Part shown: positions 56,481-64,000 of the stretch, one piece after another
Numbering within the stretch: the stretch's first letter is position 1
How the letters are laid out: each line of letters opens with the position of its first letter
Source: Sphingomonas sp. Leaf34
GTDB lineage: Bacteria; Pseudomonadota; Alphaproteobacteria; Sphingomonadales; Sphingomonadaceae
Length of the DNA: 64,000 nt
Assembly (NCBI RefSeq): GCF_001421805.1
Contig: NZ_LMLC01000004.1
Span: 310,001 to 374,000, forward strand
Direction of reading: 5' to 3'
Notes under the pieces: generated by a model
Told to the model about the DNA's origin: nothing
Database searches by the model: none
Seen by the model: only the letters and a program-made list of their open reading frames with translations
Program-made: the position numbers and the translations under genes

Positions 56481-57908
56481 TCAGAACAGCCCCGGCACGT
56501 CGCGCTGCGCGGTGCCCGGACGATCCGGGATCAGCAGGTCTTGCCGCGTGGTGGACGTGCGCAGCGAGCGGGCGCTCGCATCGCCCGTGATCGGCGTGCA
56601 GCTGCGCCCCGCGAGGAAGTTGAGCGCCTGCCGCGTGGAGGATTCGAGCGGATCGCCCAGCTGGTAGGCGATCTCGTCCGACGCCTGGCACGACGCCTCG
56701 ACGGTGCTCACCAGCCCGTCATAATAATTGCCGTTGCGTGCCGCATTTTGCGTCGCCAGCGCCACCACGCGCAGGCGATCGTCGCATGCATCCTTGTCGA
56801 GCGCGATCTGGCCGACCGGCTTGCCATACGTGTTGGTGCCGATCAGCCCGGCATTGGTGTGCAAATACGGTGTGAACGCGTTGATCACCAGTTCGCTCGC
56901 CGATGCCGTGCCGCCGGTGCCGATGAACGCGATCCGTGTCGGCGCGATCGATTCGGCCTGGGGCGCGAAGAACCGGGTGGTGTTGTTCGATGCCTTCTCG
57001 GTACGGAACGTCACATAGTCGAAGACCTCTGACGTCGATCGCGCCCCGCCGAGCAGGTCGCCGAGATATTCCGCAGTCTCGATCAGCCCCCCGCCATTGT
57101 AGCGCAGATCGATAATCACGCGGGTGACGCCTTTCGCGCGGAAATCGGCGAAGGCGGTCTTCAGCGCTGGTTCGGCGGTCTTGATGAACGTCCGCAGATT
57201 GATGTAGCCGACGCTCTGGCCGCCATCCTGAATGATCTTCGCTCCGTAGCGGGTCGATATCGGCAGCAGCGAGAAATCGCTCTTGGTCACGGTGACGGTA
57301 CGCGTGCCCGCCGCGTCGTTGATCTGCATCACGCGAGCGGTGCCGACCGTATCGGGGCCGAGCGCGGTGGTGAGCCCGGCCGTCCCCTCGGCGGCGATGA
57401 TCGCGTTGACGGTGCGTAGATTCGCCGACGTCGTACCGATGGCCACAATCTCGGTACCGCGATCGATTCCCGCCGCGAGCCCGGGCGCGCCTTCGAACGC
57501 TTCCGCCGCGAACAGCCGGCGGCCGGTCTGGTCCAATGCGAACCGCAGTCCGAAGCCTGCGCTCGAGCCGGACGCGTAATAGGCGTCCTCTTCCTTGATC
57601 GAGGTAAGATAGGTGAAGAAGCGGTCCTTGCGCTGCGCCCGCGCGGTGGCGGTGAGTGCGTCGATATAGTCGTCGACCGTCGTGTAGGACGCGGGGCTCA
57701 GCGTGGCGGGCAGCGTATCCGGGAATAGGTACCATTCGCGCAACTGCGACGTGGCCCAGTCCTGACGCTCACGCAGAGAACAGCCCGTTGAAGCAGTTGG
57801 CGTCGGCGACGGGGTACTGCCGCCCGTCGATACATTGCTGCTGTCGCTTCCCCCGCAGCCCGACAGCATGGCGGCCATGGCCAGAATCGCCCCTGTACGC
57901 TTACGCAT
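56481..57908 (-). CDS. S41-family C-terminal processing protease, lipoprotein
   Basis: A 475-residue envelope protease. Lipobox MLSGC near residue 18, then a Ser/Thr-rich linker. An N-terminal helical part (QDWATSQLREWYLFPDTLP) precedes a PDZ-like region (about 160-240) and the S41 core. IDLRYNGGGLIETAEYLGDLL, then GTGGTASASELVINAF with the catalytic Ser, and NTYGKPVGQ with the companion residues are present. GGGGAG precedes ATG by 7 nt. It probably trims or degrades exported proteins. Single gene with no obvious operon partner. Confidence 0.93.
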   Translation of the reverse strand: MRKRTGAILAMAAMLSGCGGSDSSNVSTGGSTPSPTPTASTGCSLRERQDWATSQLREWYLFPDTLPATLSPASYTTVDDYIDALTATARAQRKDRFFTYLTSIKEEDAYYASGSSAGFGLRFALDQTGRRLFAAEAFEGAPGLAAGIDRGTEIVAIGTTSANLRTVNAIIAAEGTAGLTTALGPDTVGTARVMQINDAAGTRTVTVTKSDFSLLPISTRYGAKIIQDGGQSVGYINLRTFIKTAEPALKTAFADFRAKGVTRVIIDLRYNGGGLIETAEYLGDLLGGARSTSEVFDYVTFRTEKASNNTTRFFAPQAESIAPTRIAFIGTGGTASASELVINAFTPYLHTNAGLIGTNTYGKPVGQIALDKDACDDRLRVVALATQNAARNGNYYDGLVSTVEASCQASDEIAYQLGDPLESSTRQALNFLAGRSCTPITGDASARSLRTSTTRQDLLIPDRPGTAQRDVPGLF

Positions 57909-58023
57909 TTACGCACTCCCCTTTTGCGAGAAGCTACGAAGTTTGACGCACCGTGTCAGGTGCAAAACGCAGGTTGATACGATCAGGTTGCGTTTAGCGT
58001 GCGAACCCGCAACCGATGTCGTC

Positions 58024-58704
58024 CTAGCTAACCGCTTCGACGACGGCCGCGCGCAGTTCGGGGATGCCCATCCCGTATTCGCTCGACGTGACCAGGATGT
58101 CGGGATGCGCGGCGGGACGTTTGCGTGCCTCGATCGCGGTGCGTTCGGTCACTTCGACGAGTTCGGACGCCTTGATCTTGTCCGCCTTGGTCAGGACCAT
58201 GCGATAGCTGACCGCGGCCTTGTCGAGCATCTCGAGGATCTCACGGTCGACGTCCTTGATCCCGTGGCGCGAATCGATCAGCACCAGCGCGCGCTTCAAC
58301 ACGTCACGCCCGCGCAGGAAGTCGTTGATCAGGAAACGCCATTTCTTGACGACATCCTTTGGCGCCTTGGCAAAGCCATAGCCGGGCATGTCAACGAGAC
58401 GGAAGGCAAGTGGCGCGCCGACGTCGAAGAAGTTCAGCTCCTGCGTGCGCCCCGGCGTGTTCGACGTGCGCGCCATCGAGTTGCGCCCCGTCAGCGCGTT
58501 GAGCAGCGACGACTTGCCGACGTTCGACCGCCCTGCAAACGCCACTTCCGGCACGGTCGCGTCGGGCAGGAATTCGAGCGTTGGCGCGGACTTCAGGAAG
58601 CCGACATGCCCGGCAAACAGCTTGCGCGCATGTTCGAGCTGTTCTGCTGTGAACGGTGCATCGACCTGCTCCAGATCCGGTCCGAGATTGGGAACGTCGT
58701 TCAC
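58024..58704 (-). CDS. engB: Ribosome biogenesis GTPase EngB (YsxC/YihA)
   Basis: A 226-residue circularly ordinary GTPase needed for 50S assembly. G1 [15 protein letters not shown]2/G3 region [14 protein letters not shown] and [12 protein letters not shown], and G4 LTKADKIK are all visible. The start is GTG 58704, which overlaps the yidC stop as GTGA; the open frame upstream is a yidC shadow. It is the last gene of the rpmH-rnpA-yidD-yidC-engB cluster. Confidence 0.97.
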   Translation of the reverse strand: MNDVPNLGPDLEQVDAPFTAEQLEHARKLFAGHVGFLKSAPTLEFLPDATVPEVAFAGRSNVGKSSLLNALTGRNSMARTSNTPGRTQELNFFDVGAPLAFRLVDMPGYGFAKAPKDVVKKWRFLINDFLRGRDVLKRALVLIDSRHGIKDVDREILEMLDKAAVSYRMVLTKADKIKASELVEVTERTAIEARKRPAAHPDILVTSSEYGMGIPELRAAVVEAVS

Positions 58705-60407
58705 TTGGTCACCGGATCTTTCAGGCCCGGATGCCGGGCATAGAGCAATTTCTGCTGGAGAATCGTCAGGCAGTTCGACGTGATCCAGTACACCTGGAGA
58801 CCGACCGCGAACGGCGCCATCACGAACATCAGCACCCATGGCAGCAGCGCGAAGACCTGCTTCTGCGTGTCGTCCATCGGTGTCGGGTTCAGCTTGAACT
58901 GGAAGTACATGCTGATGCCTAGGATGATCGGCACGACGCCGATCGCGATGAAGTGCGGCGGCGTGAAGGCGAGGAGGCCGAACAGGTTGAGCGGCGTCAG
59001 CGGATCGGGCGCGGACAGATCCTTAATCCACAGCACGAAATGCTGGTGACGCATTTCGATCGTCAGCATTAACACCTTGTACAGCGCGTACATGATCGGA
59101 ATCTGAAGCAGCGTCGGGGCGCAACCGGCGAGCGGATTGACGCCCTCGGCCTTGTACAGCGCCATCGTCTCCTGCTGCAGGCGGACCTTGTCGTCCTTGT
59201 GCTTGGCCTGAAGGGCCTTCGCCTTCGGCTGGACCGCGCGCATCGCTGCCATCGACTTGAACTGGCGCTGCGCGATCGGGAACAGCAGCCCTCGGATCGT
59301 CACCGTTAGAAGGATGATCGCGACGCCGAAGTTGCCGATCATCCGGAACAGCCAATCGAGATAATAGAAGATCGGCTTCTCGACGATCCGGAACCAGCCC
59401 CAGTCGATCGCATAGTCCAGCTTCGCCACGCCCTGCTGATCGGTATAGCGATCAAGCAGGCGGACTTCCTTGGCGCCCGCGAAGAAGCGCGAGACCTGCG
59501 TGATCGCCTGCCCCGGTGCGATCTGCTTGGGCTGCAGCGCGTAGTCTGCCTGGTACGCTTTGTTCGCGCCGGCGCGGAACTGGCCGTCGAACGTCTGGCC
59601 CTGGTCGGGGATGATCGCCGTCAGCCAGTATTTGTCGGTGAAGCCGAGCCAGCCGCCGGTCGTCGTGAACTTCTGCGCGGCCTCGTCGATGTCCTTGTAG
59701 TTCGGACGGTAGTGCGCGCCGCCATTGTCGACCGACATCGGCCCGACATGGATCGTCATCGACGACGGATCCTTCGAGATGCCGACCCGGTTGACGAGAC
59801 CATAGGTCGCGACGGGTACGGGGGCGGTGCCGGCGTTCAGGACGGTCTGACGGACCGTGAACATGTAATCCTGATCGACCGCGATCTGGATGCGGAAGCG
59901 CTGACCCGTCGCGTTGGTCGCGTCGAGCGTGACCGGCGTCGTCGGCGTCAGCGTGGTGGCGCCCGAGGGCGTCCAGACGGCGTCGGCAGCGGGCGGGGTC
60001 AGGCCCTGCGCACGCCAGCCGAAGCTCGCGAAATAGGCATCGGGTGCGCCGGCGGGCGACAGCAGCCGGATTGGCGGCGAGTTCTTCGCGACCGTCTCGT
60101 CATAGCCCTTGAGCACGAGATCATCGATCCGCGCGCCCTTGAGGTTGATCGATCCCGACACGCGCGGCGTCTCGATGCGGATGCGCGGCGTCTCGGCGAT
60201 GACCGCGGCGCGATTGCGCACGGCGGCGGCACCGTCGGCGGCGGGATCGGCGGCAGGGTTCGCGACCGCCTTGGTCTTGCCGCCCTCGATCTTCGTGACC
60301 GGCGGATTCGCGGTCGGGAAGAACTTGCCCTGGATCAGCGGCCATCCGAACAGGATCAGCGCCGCGATCACAGCGAACAGCACGAAATTCTGCTTGTCGT
60401 CTTTCAC
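58701..60407 (-). CDS. yidC: Membrane protein insertase YidC
   Basis: A 568-residue insertase. An N-terminal signal anchor ([21 protein letters not shown]) is followed by a large periplasmic beta domain (about 60-350). The conserved five-helix core then includes [30 protein letters not shown] and the cytosolic hairpin [36 protein letters not shown]. It inserts and folds inner-membrane proteins with or without SecYEG. Its start overlaps the yidD stop (ATGA). Confidence 0.98.
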   Translation of the reverse strand: MKDDKQNFVLFAVIAALILFGWPLIQGKFFPTANPPVTKIEGGKTKAVANPAADPAADGAAAVRNRAAVIAETPRIRIETPRVSGSINLKGARIDDLVLKGYDETVAKNSPPIRLLSPAGAPDAYFASFGWRAQGLTPPAADAVWTPSGATTLTPTTPVTLDATNATGQRFRIQIAVDQDYMFTVRQTVLNAGTAPVPVATYGLVNRVGISKDPSSMTIHVGPMSVDNGGAHYRPNYKDIDEAAQKFTTTGGWLGFTDKYWLTAIIPDQGQTFDGQFRAGANKAYQADYALQPKQIAPGQAITQVSRFFAGAKEVRLLDRYTDQQGVAKLDYAIDWGWFRIVEKPIFYYLDWLFRMIGNFGVAIILLTVTIRGLLFPIAQRQFKSMAAMRAVQPKAKALQAKHKDDKVRLQQETMALYKAEGVNPLAGCAPTLLQIPIMYALYKVLMLTIEMRHQHFVLWIKDLSAPDPLTPLNLFGLLAFTPPHFIAIGVVPIILGISMYFQFKLNPTPMDDTQKQVFALLPWVLMFVMAPFAVGLQVYWITSNCLTILQQKLLYARHPGLKDPVTK

Positions 60408-60652
60408 AGGGCGGAGTCTTTCAATTTCTCAGGCTTCAGCTCTGGGACTGGGTCGGGTCCATACCCGCCCCACGGATGGCAGCGTGCGATACGCTTCGCC
60501 GCCAACCAGCCCCCCTTGAGCGCGCCATAGCGCCCAACGGCCTCGATTGCATAGGCGGAACACGAAGGATCGTAGCGACAGCTCGACGGCAGCACGAGCG
60601 AGGGCCCAAGCCGCCAGCCGCGCGCGATCAGAATGAGGAGGCGGGCTAGCAT
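60404..60652 (-). CDS. yidD: Membrane protein insertion efficiency factor YidD
   Basis: An 82-residue amphipathic protein of the YidD family. Seen: ILIARGWRLGPSLVLPSSCRYDPSCSAYAIEAV with the two conserved Cys, and HPWGGYGPDPVPE. ATG 60652 gives the family's normal length; ATG 60679 would add nine residues coming from a palindromic repeat. The stop overlaps yidC (ATGA). A 193-bp repeat-filled gap separates it from rnpA, which usually sits much closer. Confidence 0.95.
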   Translation of the reverse strand: MLARLLILIARGWRLGPSLVLPSSCRYDPSCSAYAIEAVGRYGALKGGWLAAKRIARCHPWGGYGPDPVPELKPEKLKDSAL

Positions 60653-60684
60653 TTCGGCGCGGGCGTTCGTGCCCCCCATTGTGT

Positions 60685-60888
60685 CCCCGCGGAGGGTGGG
60701 GCCCAGCTTGGGCTCCCGCCTTCGCGGAAAAACGAGATGCGGGGCGAGGTCGCGTGTTGTGCACCACGCCATCCATACCCAGGCACCACCCCGGCGGAGG
60801 TCGGGGTCCAGTTGGGGCACGGTGCTAAAGGATGGCAGCGCGTTATCACGACCGCCTTTCCACCTGGGCGCCGGTCTTCGCCGGGGTC
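60685..60888. repeat. Two family B palindromes between rnpA and yidD
   Basis: Unit one lies at 60685-60727 (GGTGGGGCCCAGCTTGGG core, TCCCGCCTTCGCGG end). Unit two spans 60784-60888, with CACCCCGGCGGAGGTCGGGG on the left and CGCCGGTCTTCGCCGGGGTC on the right. The right end overlaps the rnpA coding region, so the repeat supplies the last residues and stop of RnpA. Confidence 0.8.
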
Positions 60889-61367
60889 GTGCCGGAGGTT
60901 GGCTGCGGCGTCACCTTACGGAACGCCTTGCCCAGCTCGGTTCGCAACAGCGTGTAATCGCGCTCGATTCCGCCGCTGCGCCCGATCAAGACATGATCGG
61001 CCCCCACAACGCCGCGCTCCGCCAACAGCTCACGCGCCAACGCCCGCAACCGCCGTTTCATGCGGTTCCGGACGACGGCGTTGCCGATCTTCTTGGTGAC
61101 GGTGAAGCCGATTCGCATCGTCTTGTCACCGTCGTCGCGGGGGCGCATGAGCAGGACGAACCCGGGCATCGGTGCGCGCTTCCCCGCATTCGCCGCGAGA
61201 AAATCGCGGCGTTTGTCGAGTATGGTTAGGCCGACAGCTTCTTGCGACCGCGCGCGCGGCGTGCATGGATCACTGCCCGGCCGCCGACCGTCGCCATCCG
61301 TGCGCGGAAGCCGTGACGGCGTGCGCGTACCAGGTTGCTCGGCTGAAAGGTCCGCTTCATTGGTCAT
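60846..61367 (-). CDS. rnpA: Ribonuclease P protein component (start uncertain)
   Basis: The protein partner of RNase P RNA in tRNA 5' maturation. The conserved body runs from [18 protein letters not shown] through [26 protein letters not shown], the RNA-binding signature. No ATG, GTG, TTG or CTG occurs just before this body. The frame is open upstream through all of rpmH to an ATG at 61367, seven bases before the rpmH start, giving 173 residues. Either that ATG is used, as reported for Thermus rnpA/rpmH, or a rare start such as ATA near residue 50 is. The C-terminal tail [14 protein letters not shown] is encoded by a palindromic repeat. Confidence 0.88.
   Translation of the reverse strand: MTNEADLSAEQPGTRTPSRLPRTDGDGRRPGSDPCTPRARSQEAVGLTILDKRRDFLAANAGKRAPMPGFVLLMRPRDDGDKTMRIGFTVTKKIGNAVVRNRMKRRLRALARELLAERGVVGADHVLIGRSGGIERDYTLLRTELGKAFRKVTPQPTSGTTPAKTGAQVERRS
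61226..61360 (-). CDS. rpmH: 50S ribosomal protein L34
   Basis: A 44-residue, highly basic ribosomal protein. It begins [19 protein letters not shown] and ends [12 protein letters not shown], the universal L34 pattern. AGGGAA lies about 6 nt before ATG 61360; stop TAA at 61226-61228. The whole gene is nested inside the open rnpA frame, shifted by one frame. First gene of the rpmH-rnpA-yidD-yidC-engB cluster. Confidence 0.97.
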   Translation of the reverse strand: MKRTFQPSNLVRARRHGFRARMATVGGRAVIHARRARGRKKLSA

Positions 61368-61447
61368 TCCCTAGGTCATCAAATAGAAAACGGCCGCCAC
61401 GGGGACGGCCTTGATGGGTGGGCGCTTACGGAAACGGGGCGGGTAAG

Positions 61448-61759
61448 TCAATTCGCACTGGCCTTGGCCGTAGCGCTTTTCGATGACTTCGACCGCTCAT
61501 GGCGGCGCATCGCGCTTTGTCGCCGCATAATCCGATCGACGAAATGCCCGGCGCGCGGCCAACGTCGCTTTAACCGCGCCCATTTCAGCCGCGCGCCCTT
61601 CGAATTGCGCAGCACGAGGACCATCCCGCCCGCGAACAGAAATATCCCGGCAGGCCCGGGCAGCGGCGCGAGAATCGGTGCGCTGAGGATCAGAAGCACG
61701 CCCAGCACCAACTGGCCGATGCGTAGGATGGGAGAGCGGACGGCGTTCACGACAGGCAT
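61448..61759 (-). CDS. Small two-helix membrane protein
   Basis: A 103-residue protein with two hydrophobic segments separated by a PGPAG turn (IGQLVLGVLLILSAPILAPL and GIFLFAGGMVLVL), resembling PGPGW-type small membrane proteins. A basic cytosolic tail follows with WARLKRRWPRAG and a Ser/Lys/Ala-rich end. Similar small proteins are common in sphingomonads. It lies 87 bp upstream of rpmH on the same strand and divergent from comM. Function unknown. Confidence 0.75.
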   Translation of the reverse strand: MPVVNAVRSPILRIGQLVLGVLLILSAPILAPLPGPAGIFLFAGGMVLVLRNSKGARLKWARLKRRWPRAGHFVDRIMRRQSAMRRHERSKSSKSATAKASAN

Positions 61760-61868
61760 TTATGTCCGGTGTATTAGGCTGGCAAGACGGTGTTTGGCCA
61801 CTTGTCCTTGCAGACAAGGCAAATCGGGTATGAATAAGGCGTGACGTCATAGTCGCAGGGGAGCGGGC

Positions 61869-62744
61869 ATGGCGGCGATCGTGGCGACGGTGGCGTATCT
61901 CGGGCTGGAGGCCCGCGCGGTCGAGGTGCAAGTCCAACTGATTCCAGGACTTCCTGCGTTTAACGTGGTCGGATTGGCGGACAAGGCGGTCGGCGAAAGC
62001 CGCGAACGCGTGCGCGGCGCGATCGCCGGGATGGGGTTGTCGCTGCCGCCCAAACGCATCGCAGTGAACCTGTCGCCCGCCGACCTGCCGAAAGAAGGAT
62101 CGCATTTCGATCTACCGATTGCACTCGCGCTCTTGGCCGCGATGGGCGTGGTCGATGCCGAGGCGCTGGCCGATTATGTGGTCGTCGGCGAACTCGGGCT
62201 CGACGCGCGGATCACCGCCTCGCCCGGCGTGCTGCTGGCAGCGCTGCATGCGTCCGAAGTAGGGAAGGGGCTTGTATGCCCTGCTACGCAAGGGTCGGAG
62301 GCAGCATGGGCGGGCGAGATCGAGGTCATCGCCGCACCTGACCTGCTGTCGCTACTGAATCACTTCAAGGGCCACGGGCTGCTCAGCCCGCCGACGCCGG
62401 GAATCGCGGAGTACGCCGATCAAGGGCCCGATCTTCGCCAGGTTAAAGGGCAGGAGACGGCCAAGCGTGCGCTCGAGATCGCTGCGGCGGGCGCGCACAA
62501 CCTCTTGATGGTAGGCCCCCCAGGATCGGGCAAGTCGCTGATGGCGTCGTGCCTTCCCGGCATCCTGCCCCCGCTGGATCCCGCCGAGGCGCTTGAAGTG
62601 TCGATGGTCCAGTCGGTCGCGGGTACGCTGACCGGCGGGCGCCTGACGCGAACGCGGCCGTTCCGCGCCCCGCACCACTCCGCATCGATGGCCGCGCTCA
62701 CCGGCGGCGGTGTGAACGTCTTGGGTCTCGTTGCACTAGCTTGA
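61869..62744 (+). pseudogene. comM: comM (YifB-type Mg-chelatase-like AAA+ ATPase), interrupted
   Basis: The 5' part of comM, a DNA branch-migration helicase used in natural transformation. The N-terminal domain (VEVQVQLIPGLPAFNVVGLADKAV) and the AAA+ part with Walker A GPPGSGKSL (about residues 215-222) and RPFRAPHHSASMAALTGGG are intact. After about residue 280 the normal continuation (the Walker B region FLDELPEF and about 220 further residues) is missing. The frame instead reads VNVLGLVALA and stops. The break falls at 62711, where a transposon-like end begins, so the gene is very likely inactivated. Confidence 0.9.
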
Positions 62745-62780
62745 GTGCTGCTGCACAGGGCGGGGCTTCCTTGCACTAGC
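62731..62780. repeat. Direct repeats at the transposon end
   Basis: TTGCACTAGC occurs at 62731-62740 and 62771-62780, each followed within two or three bases by GAG. The 40-bp period and closeness to the TGT end suggest transposase-binding sites. By memory the motif resembles the TGCACCAG core of Tn5053/Tn402 terminal repeats. Confidence 0.7.
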
Positions 62781-62866
62781 AGCGAGAGAAAGACATTATG
62801 CCCGGGTGCTCATATCACGTCCCTTGAACTCGCTGAGAAGGTTGCCCGGGCAGATCAGTCACTTCT

Positions 62867-64000
62867 TTGCCCCATTCGTCTAGGCCATGGCCCATACGGG
62901 TTGAGCCAGCGTCGGGTGAGGCGCTTTCATCGTGGCTTACTCGCATCGGGAACTTGCACGATGTTAGTTTCGAGCAGCTGGTTCAAGAATACTTCGGATA
63001 CAGCGGGAGTTGGTCCGAAATTAATTTTACGAGCGATCTAAATCTTTTGCAGAATATCTGCAGATTAAGTCGCGTAGAGTTTAATAAAGTTCGTTCGATG
63101 ACGTTTGATGGCGTTGTTCCATATGCATTTGGCGATAATGCAGGAGGTTTTGAGGATTACGTTCTAAGTCAGACAGTTTTATTGAAAAGCTGGAACGATC
63201 GGCCAAGACTGACACGAAATTCCCTTAAGTGGCGGCCTTGGGGTTTTGGAGATCGAGTTCGGGCCTGTCCTCGATGCGTAGGCGAGGATTGCACTATCGC
63301 CCTGCGTTTGGACTGGCTGGTTCCAGTTTCACTATCATGTGCCACGCATCAGTGCTTCCTTCAGGAATGCGTATTTTTACCTGGTCAGTATGTATTGTGG
63401 AATCAAACCTTTACAGGCAAGCCGACGCTCGAAATGGTTGAGTTAGATCGTATTTCGGGCAACGCTTTTCGCGAGGGGATAATACCCGATCAATTCATTA
63501 CACCTACACGATGGTTCAGGACGCTCAGAACGTTAGTCGAAGAGCTAATCGCGCCGGGTTATGTCCATAAAGAAAAACGAAAGTTAATTGCTGAGCTTTG
63601 GCACGAATATGGAGACAGAATACTGCGTTTAACGGGAGGATCGTTTGAGCTATTACAGTGGATAGATCAGAGAGAAGTGTTGAAGGTGGCTTCTGTTGGA
63701 ATAGCTCACCTAATTAATACATCATACCAAGAGGTTTTAGGGGTAGAATGGCCAATTAGATCCGCGGAAGTCAAAAAAGCAGCCCACTACCTAAAAGATG
63801 CCTTGGCAACACGAGTATGGAAAAATACTTTAGCAGATGGTGGCTATGACAGGGCGAAACGAGATTCCTCTTACGCTTCGCTACTAGGGAGCATTTTATA
63901 CTGGCATCGCGACTCGCAAATGGAGCGCGCATGGATGATCGAAATCTATTTGCAATCGAAAGGGGTTTCAAGTTTCTCAGCTAACGATATTAGAATGTAT
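62867..64000 (+). CDS. tniQ: TniQ-family transposition protein (continues beyond window)
   Basis: 378 codons are visible, open to the last base. The N-terminus RPWPIRVEPASGEALSSWLTRI is the TniQ/TnsD opening motif. A zinc-finger set follows: Cys134 and Cys137 in RACPRCVGED, then Cys158, His161 and Cys163 in LSCATHQCFLQEC. TniQ proteins select or prepare the target in Tn7-, Tn402- and CRISPR-associated transposons. The frame opens after a TGA at 62834. The only ordinary start before the conserved part is TTG 62867, without a clear Shine-Dalgarno, so the start is uncertain. Its A+T-richer codon use marks it as acquired DNA. Confidence 0.85.
   Translation, partial: MPHSSRPWPIRVEPASGEALSSWLTRIGNLHDVSFEQLVQEYFGYSGSWSEINFTSDLNLLQNICRLSRVEFNKVRSMTFDGVVPYAFGDNAGGFEDYVLSQTVLLKSWNDRPRLTRNSLKWRPWGFGDRVRACPRCVGEDCTIALRLDWLVPVSLSCATHQCFLQECVFLPGQYVLWNQTFTGKPTLEMVELDRISGNAFREGIIPDQFITPTRWFRTLRTLVEELIAPGYVHKEKRKLIAELWHEYGDRILRLTGGSFELLQWIDQREVLKVASVGIAHLINTSYQEVLGVEWPIRSAEVKKAAHYLKDALATRVWKNTLADGGYDRAKRDSSYASLLGSILYWHRDSQMERAWMIEIYLQSKGVSSFSANDIRMY

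Larger units (their letters stand above)
62711..64000. mobile_element. End of a TniQ-encoding transposon or island inserted in comM
   Basis: From 62711 the sequence starts TGTGAACGTC and no longer matches comM. Two copies of TTGCACTAGC stand exactly 40 bp apart near the end, as transposase-binding sites do in Tn7- and Tn402-type elements. Base composition falls clearly below that of the rest of the window beyond about 63000. The first gene inward encodes a TniQ-family protein. The element runs off the window edge, so its other end, target duplication and cargo are not visible. Confidence 0.75.

Noticed and set aside
62745..63041. 98-residue plus-strand frame starting just inside the transposon end
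   Set aside because: It overlaps the terminal repeats and the TniQ frame, and shows no recognisable motif.
1..64000. Search by eye for CRISPR arrays and for rRNA or tRNA genes
   Set aside because: No array of regularly spaced direct repeats was seen; the repeats found are isolated palindromes, the minisatellite at 22626 is coding, and no tRNA cloverleaf was recognised.

Overview
The window is GC-rich, densely coded chromosomal DNA. It looks like an alphaproteobacterium of the Sphingomonas group. This is an inference from gene content: a large TonB-dependent receptor, an oxyR/ahpCD locus, a DUF2794 protein, rpsT next to dnaA, frequent GTG/TTG starts, and families of GC-rich extragenic palindromes typical of that group. 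No rRNA or tRNA gene and no CRISPR array was recognised.

Layout. 1-5.4 kb: two exported proteins (one FAS1 lipoprotein, one cut by the window edge), oxyR divergent from ahpC-ahpD (peroxide defence), a TauE/SafE exporter divergent from cysE (sulfur/cysteine), and a DUF2794 protein. 5.4-12 kb: a TonB-dependent receptor, divergent pncB/pncA (NAD salvage) and a GH130 protein. 12.2-16 kb: a decayed OmpR-type regulator fragment and two cyclic-di-GMP genes (GAF-degenerate GGDEF-EAL, and PAS-PAS-PAS-GGDEF). 16-24 kb: an SDR dehydrogenase, then a TetR repressor with a perfect 20-bp palindrome facing a complete RND efflux operon (adaptor, pump, outer-membrane factor). 24-32 kb: a CPA1 antiporter, zwf, small unknown genes, an HxlR regulator divergent from a PRISE-like reductase, and a large secreted unknown protein. 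32-37 kb: three translationally coupled Tad-type genes plus a Pro/Ala-rich exported protein. 37-46 kb: rplJ-rplL, then a tight minus-strand group (ubiE, ubiB, membrane protein, coaBC, dut, exported protein, moeB-like), and mutM. 46-54.6 kb: rpsT, dnaA, trpS, murJ, secB, and a Tim44-like/mltA/Smr operon. 54.6-61.8 kb: dapE, GST, S41 protease, and the conserved rpmH-rnpA-yidD-yidC-engB cluster.

The most notable region is the right end. The comM (YifB) ATPase gene is cut after about 280 codons at 62711. From there the sequence starts with TGT, carries two copies of TTGCACTAGC exactly 40 bp apart, and becomes AT-richer. A long reading frame then opens (62867 to the window end) whose protein has a TniQ-type N-terminus and zinc-finger motif. 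This reads as one end of a TniQ-bearing (Tn7-like or Tn5053/Tn402-like) transposon or genomic island inserted in comM, with the cargo beyond the window.

Other points of interest: rnpA stays open across all of rpmH and has no ordinary start codon of its own near the expected N-terminus; several near-identical 125-bp palindromic repeats, one of them inside the ahpC-ahpD operon; and a Gly-Thr minisatellite inside the outer-membrane efflux protein.
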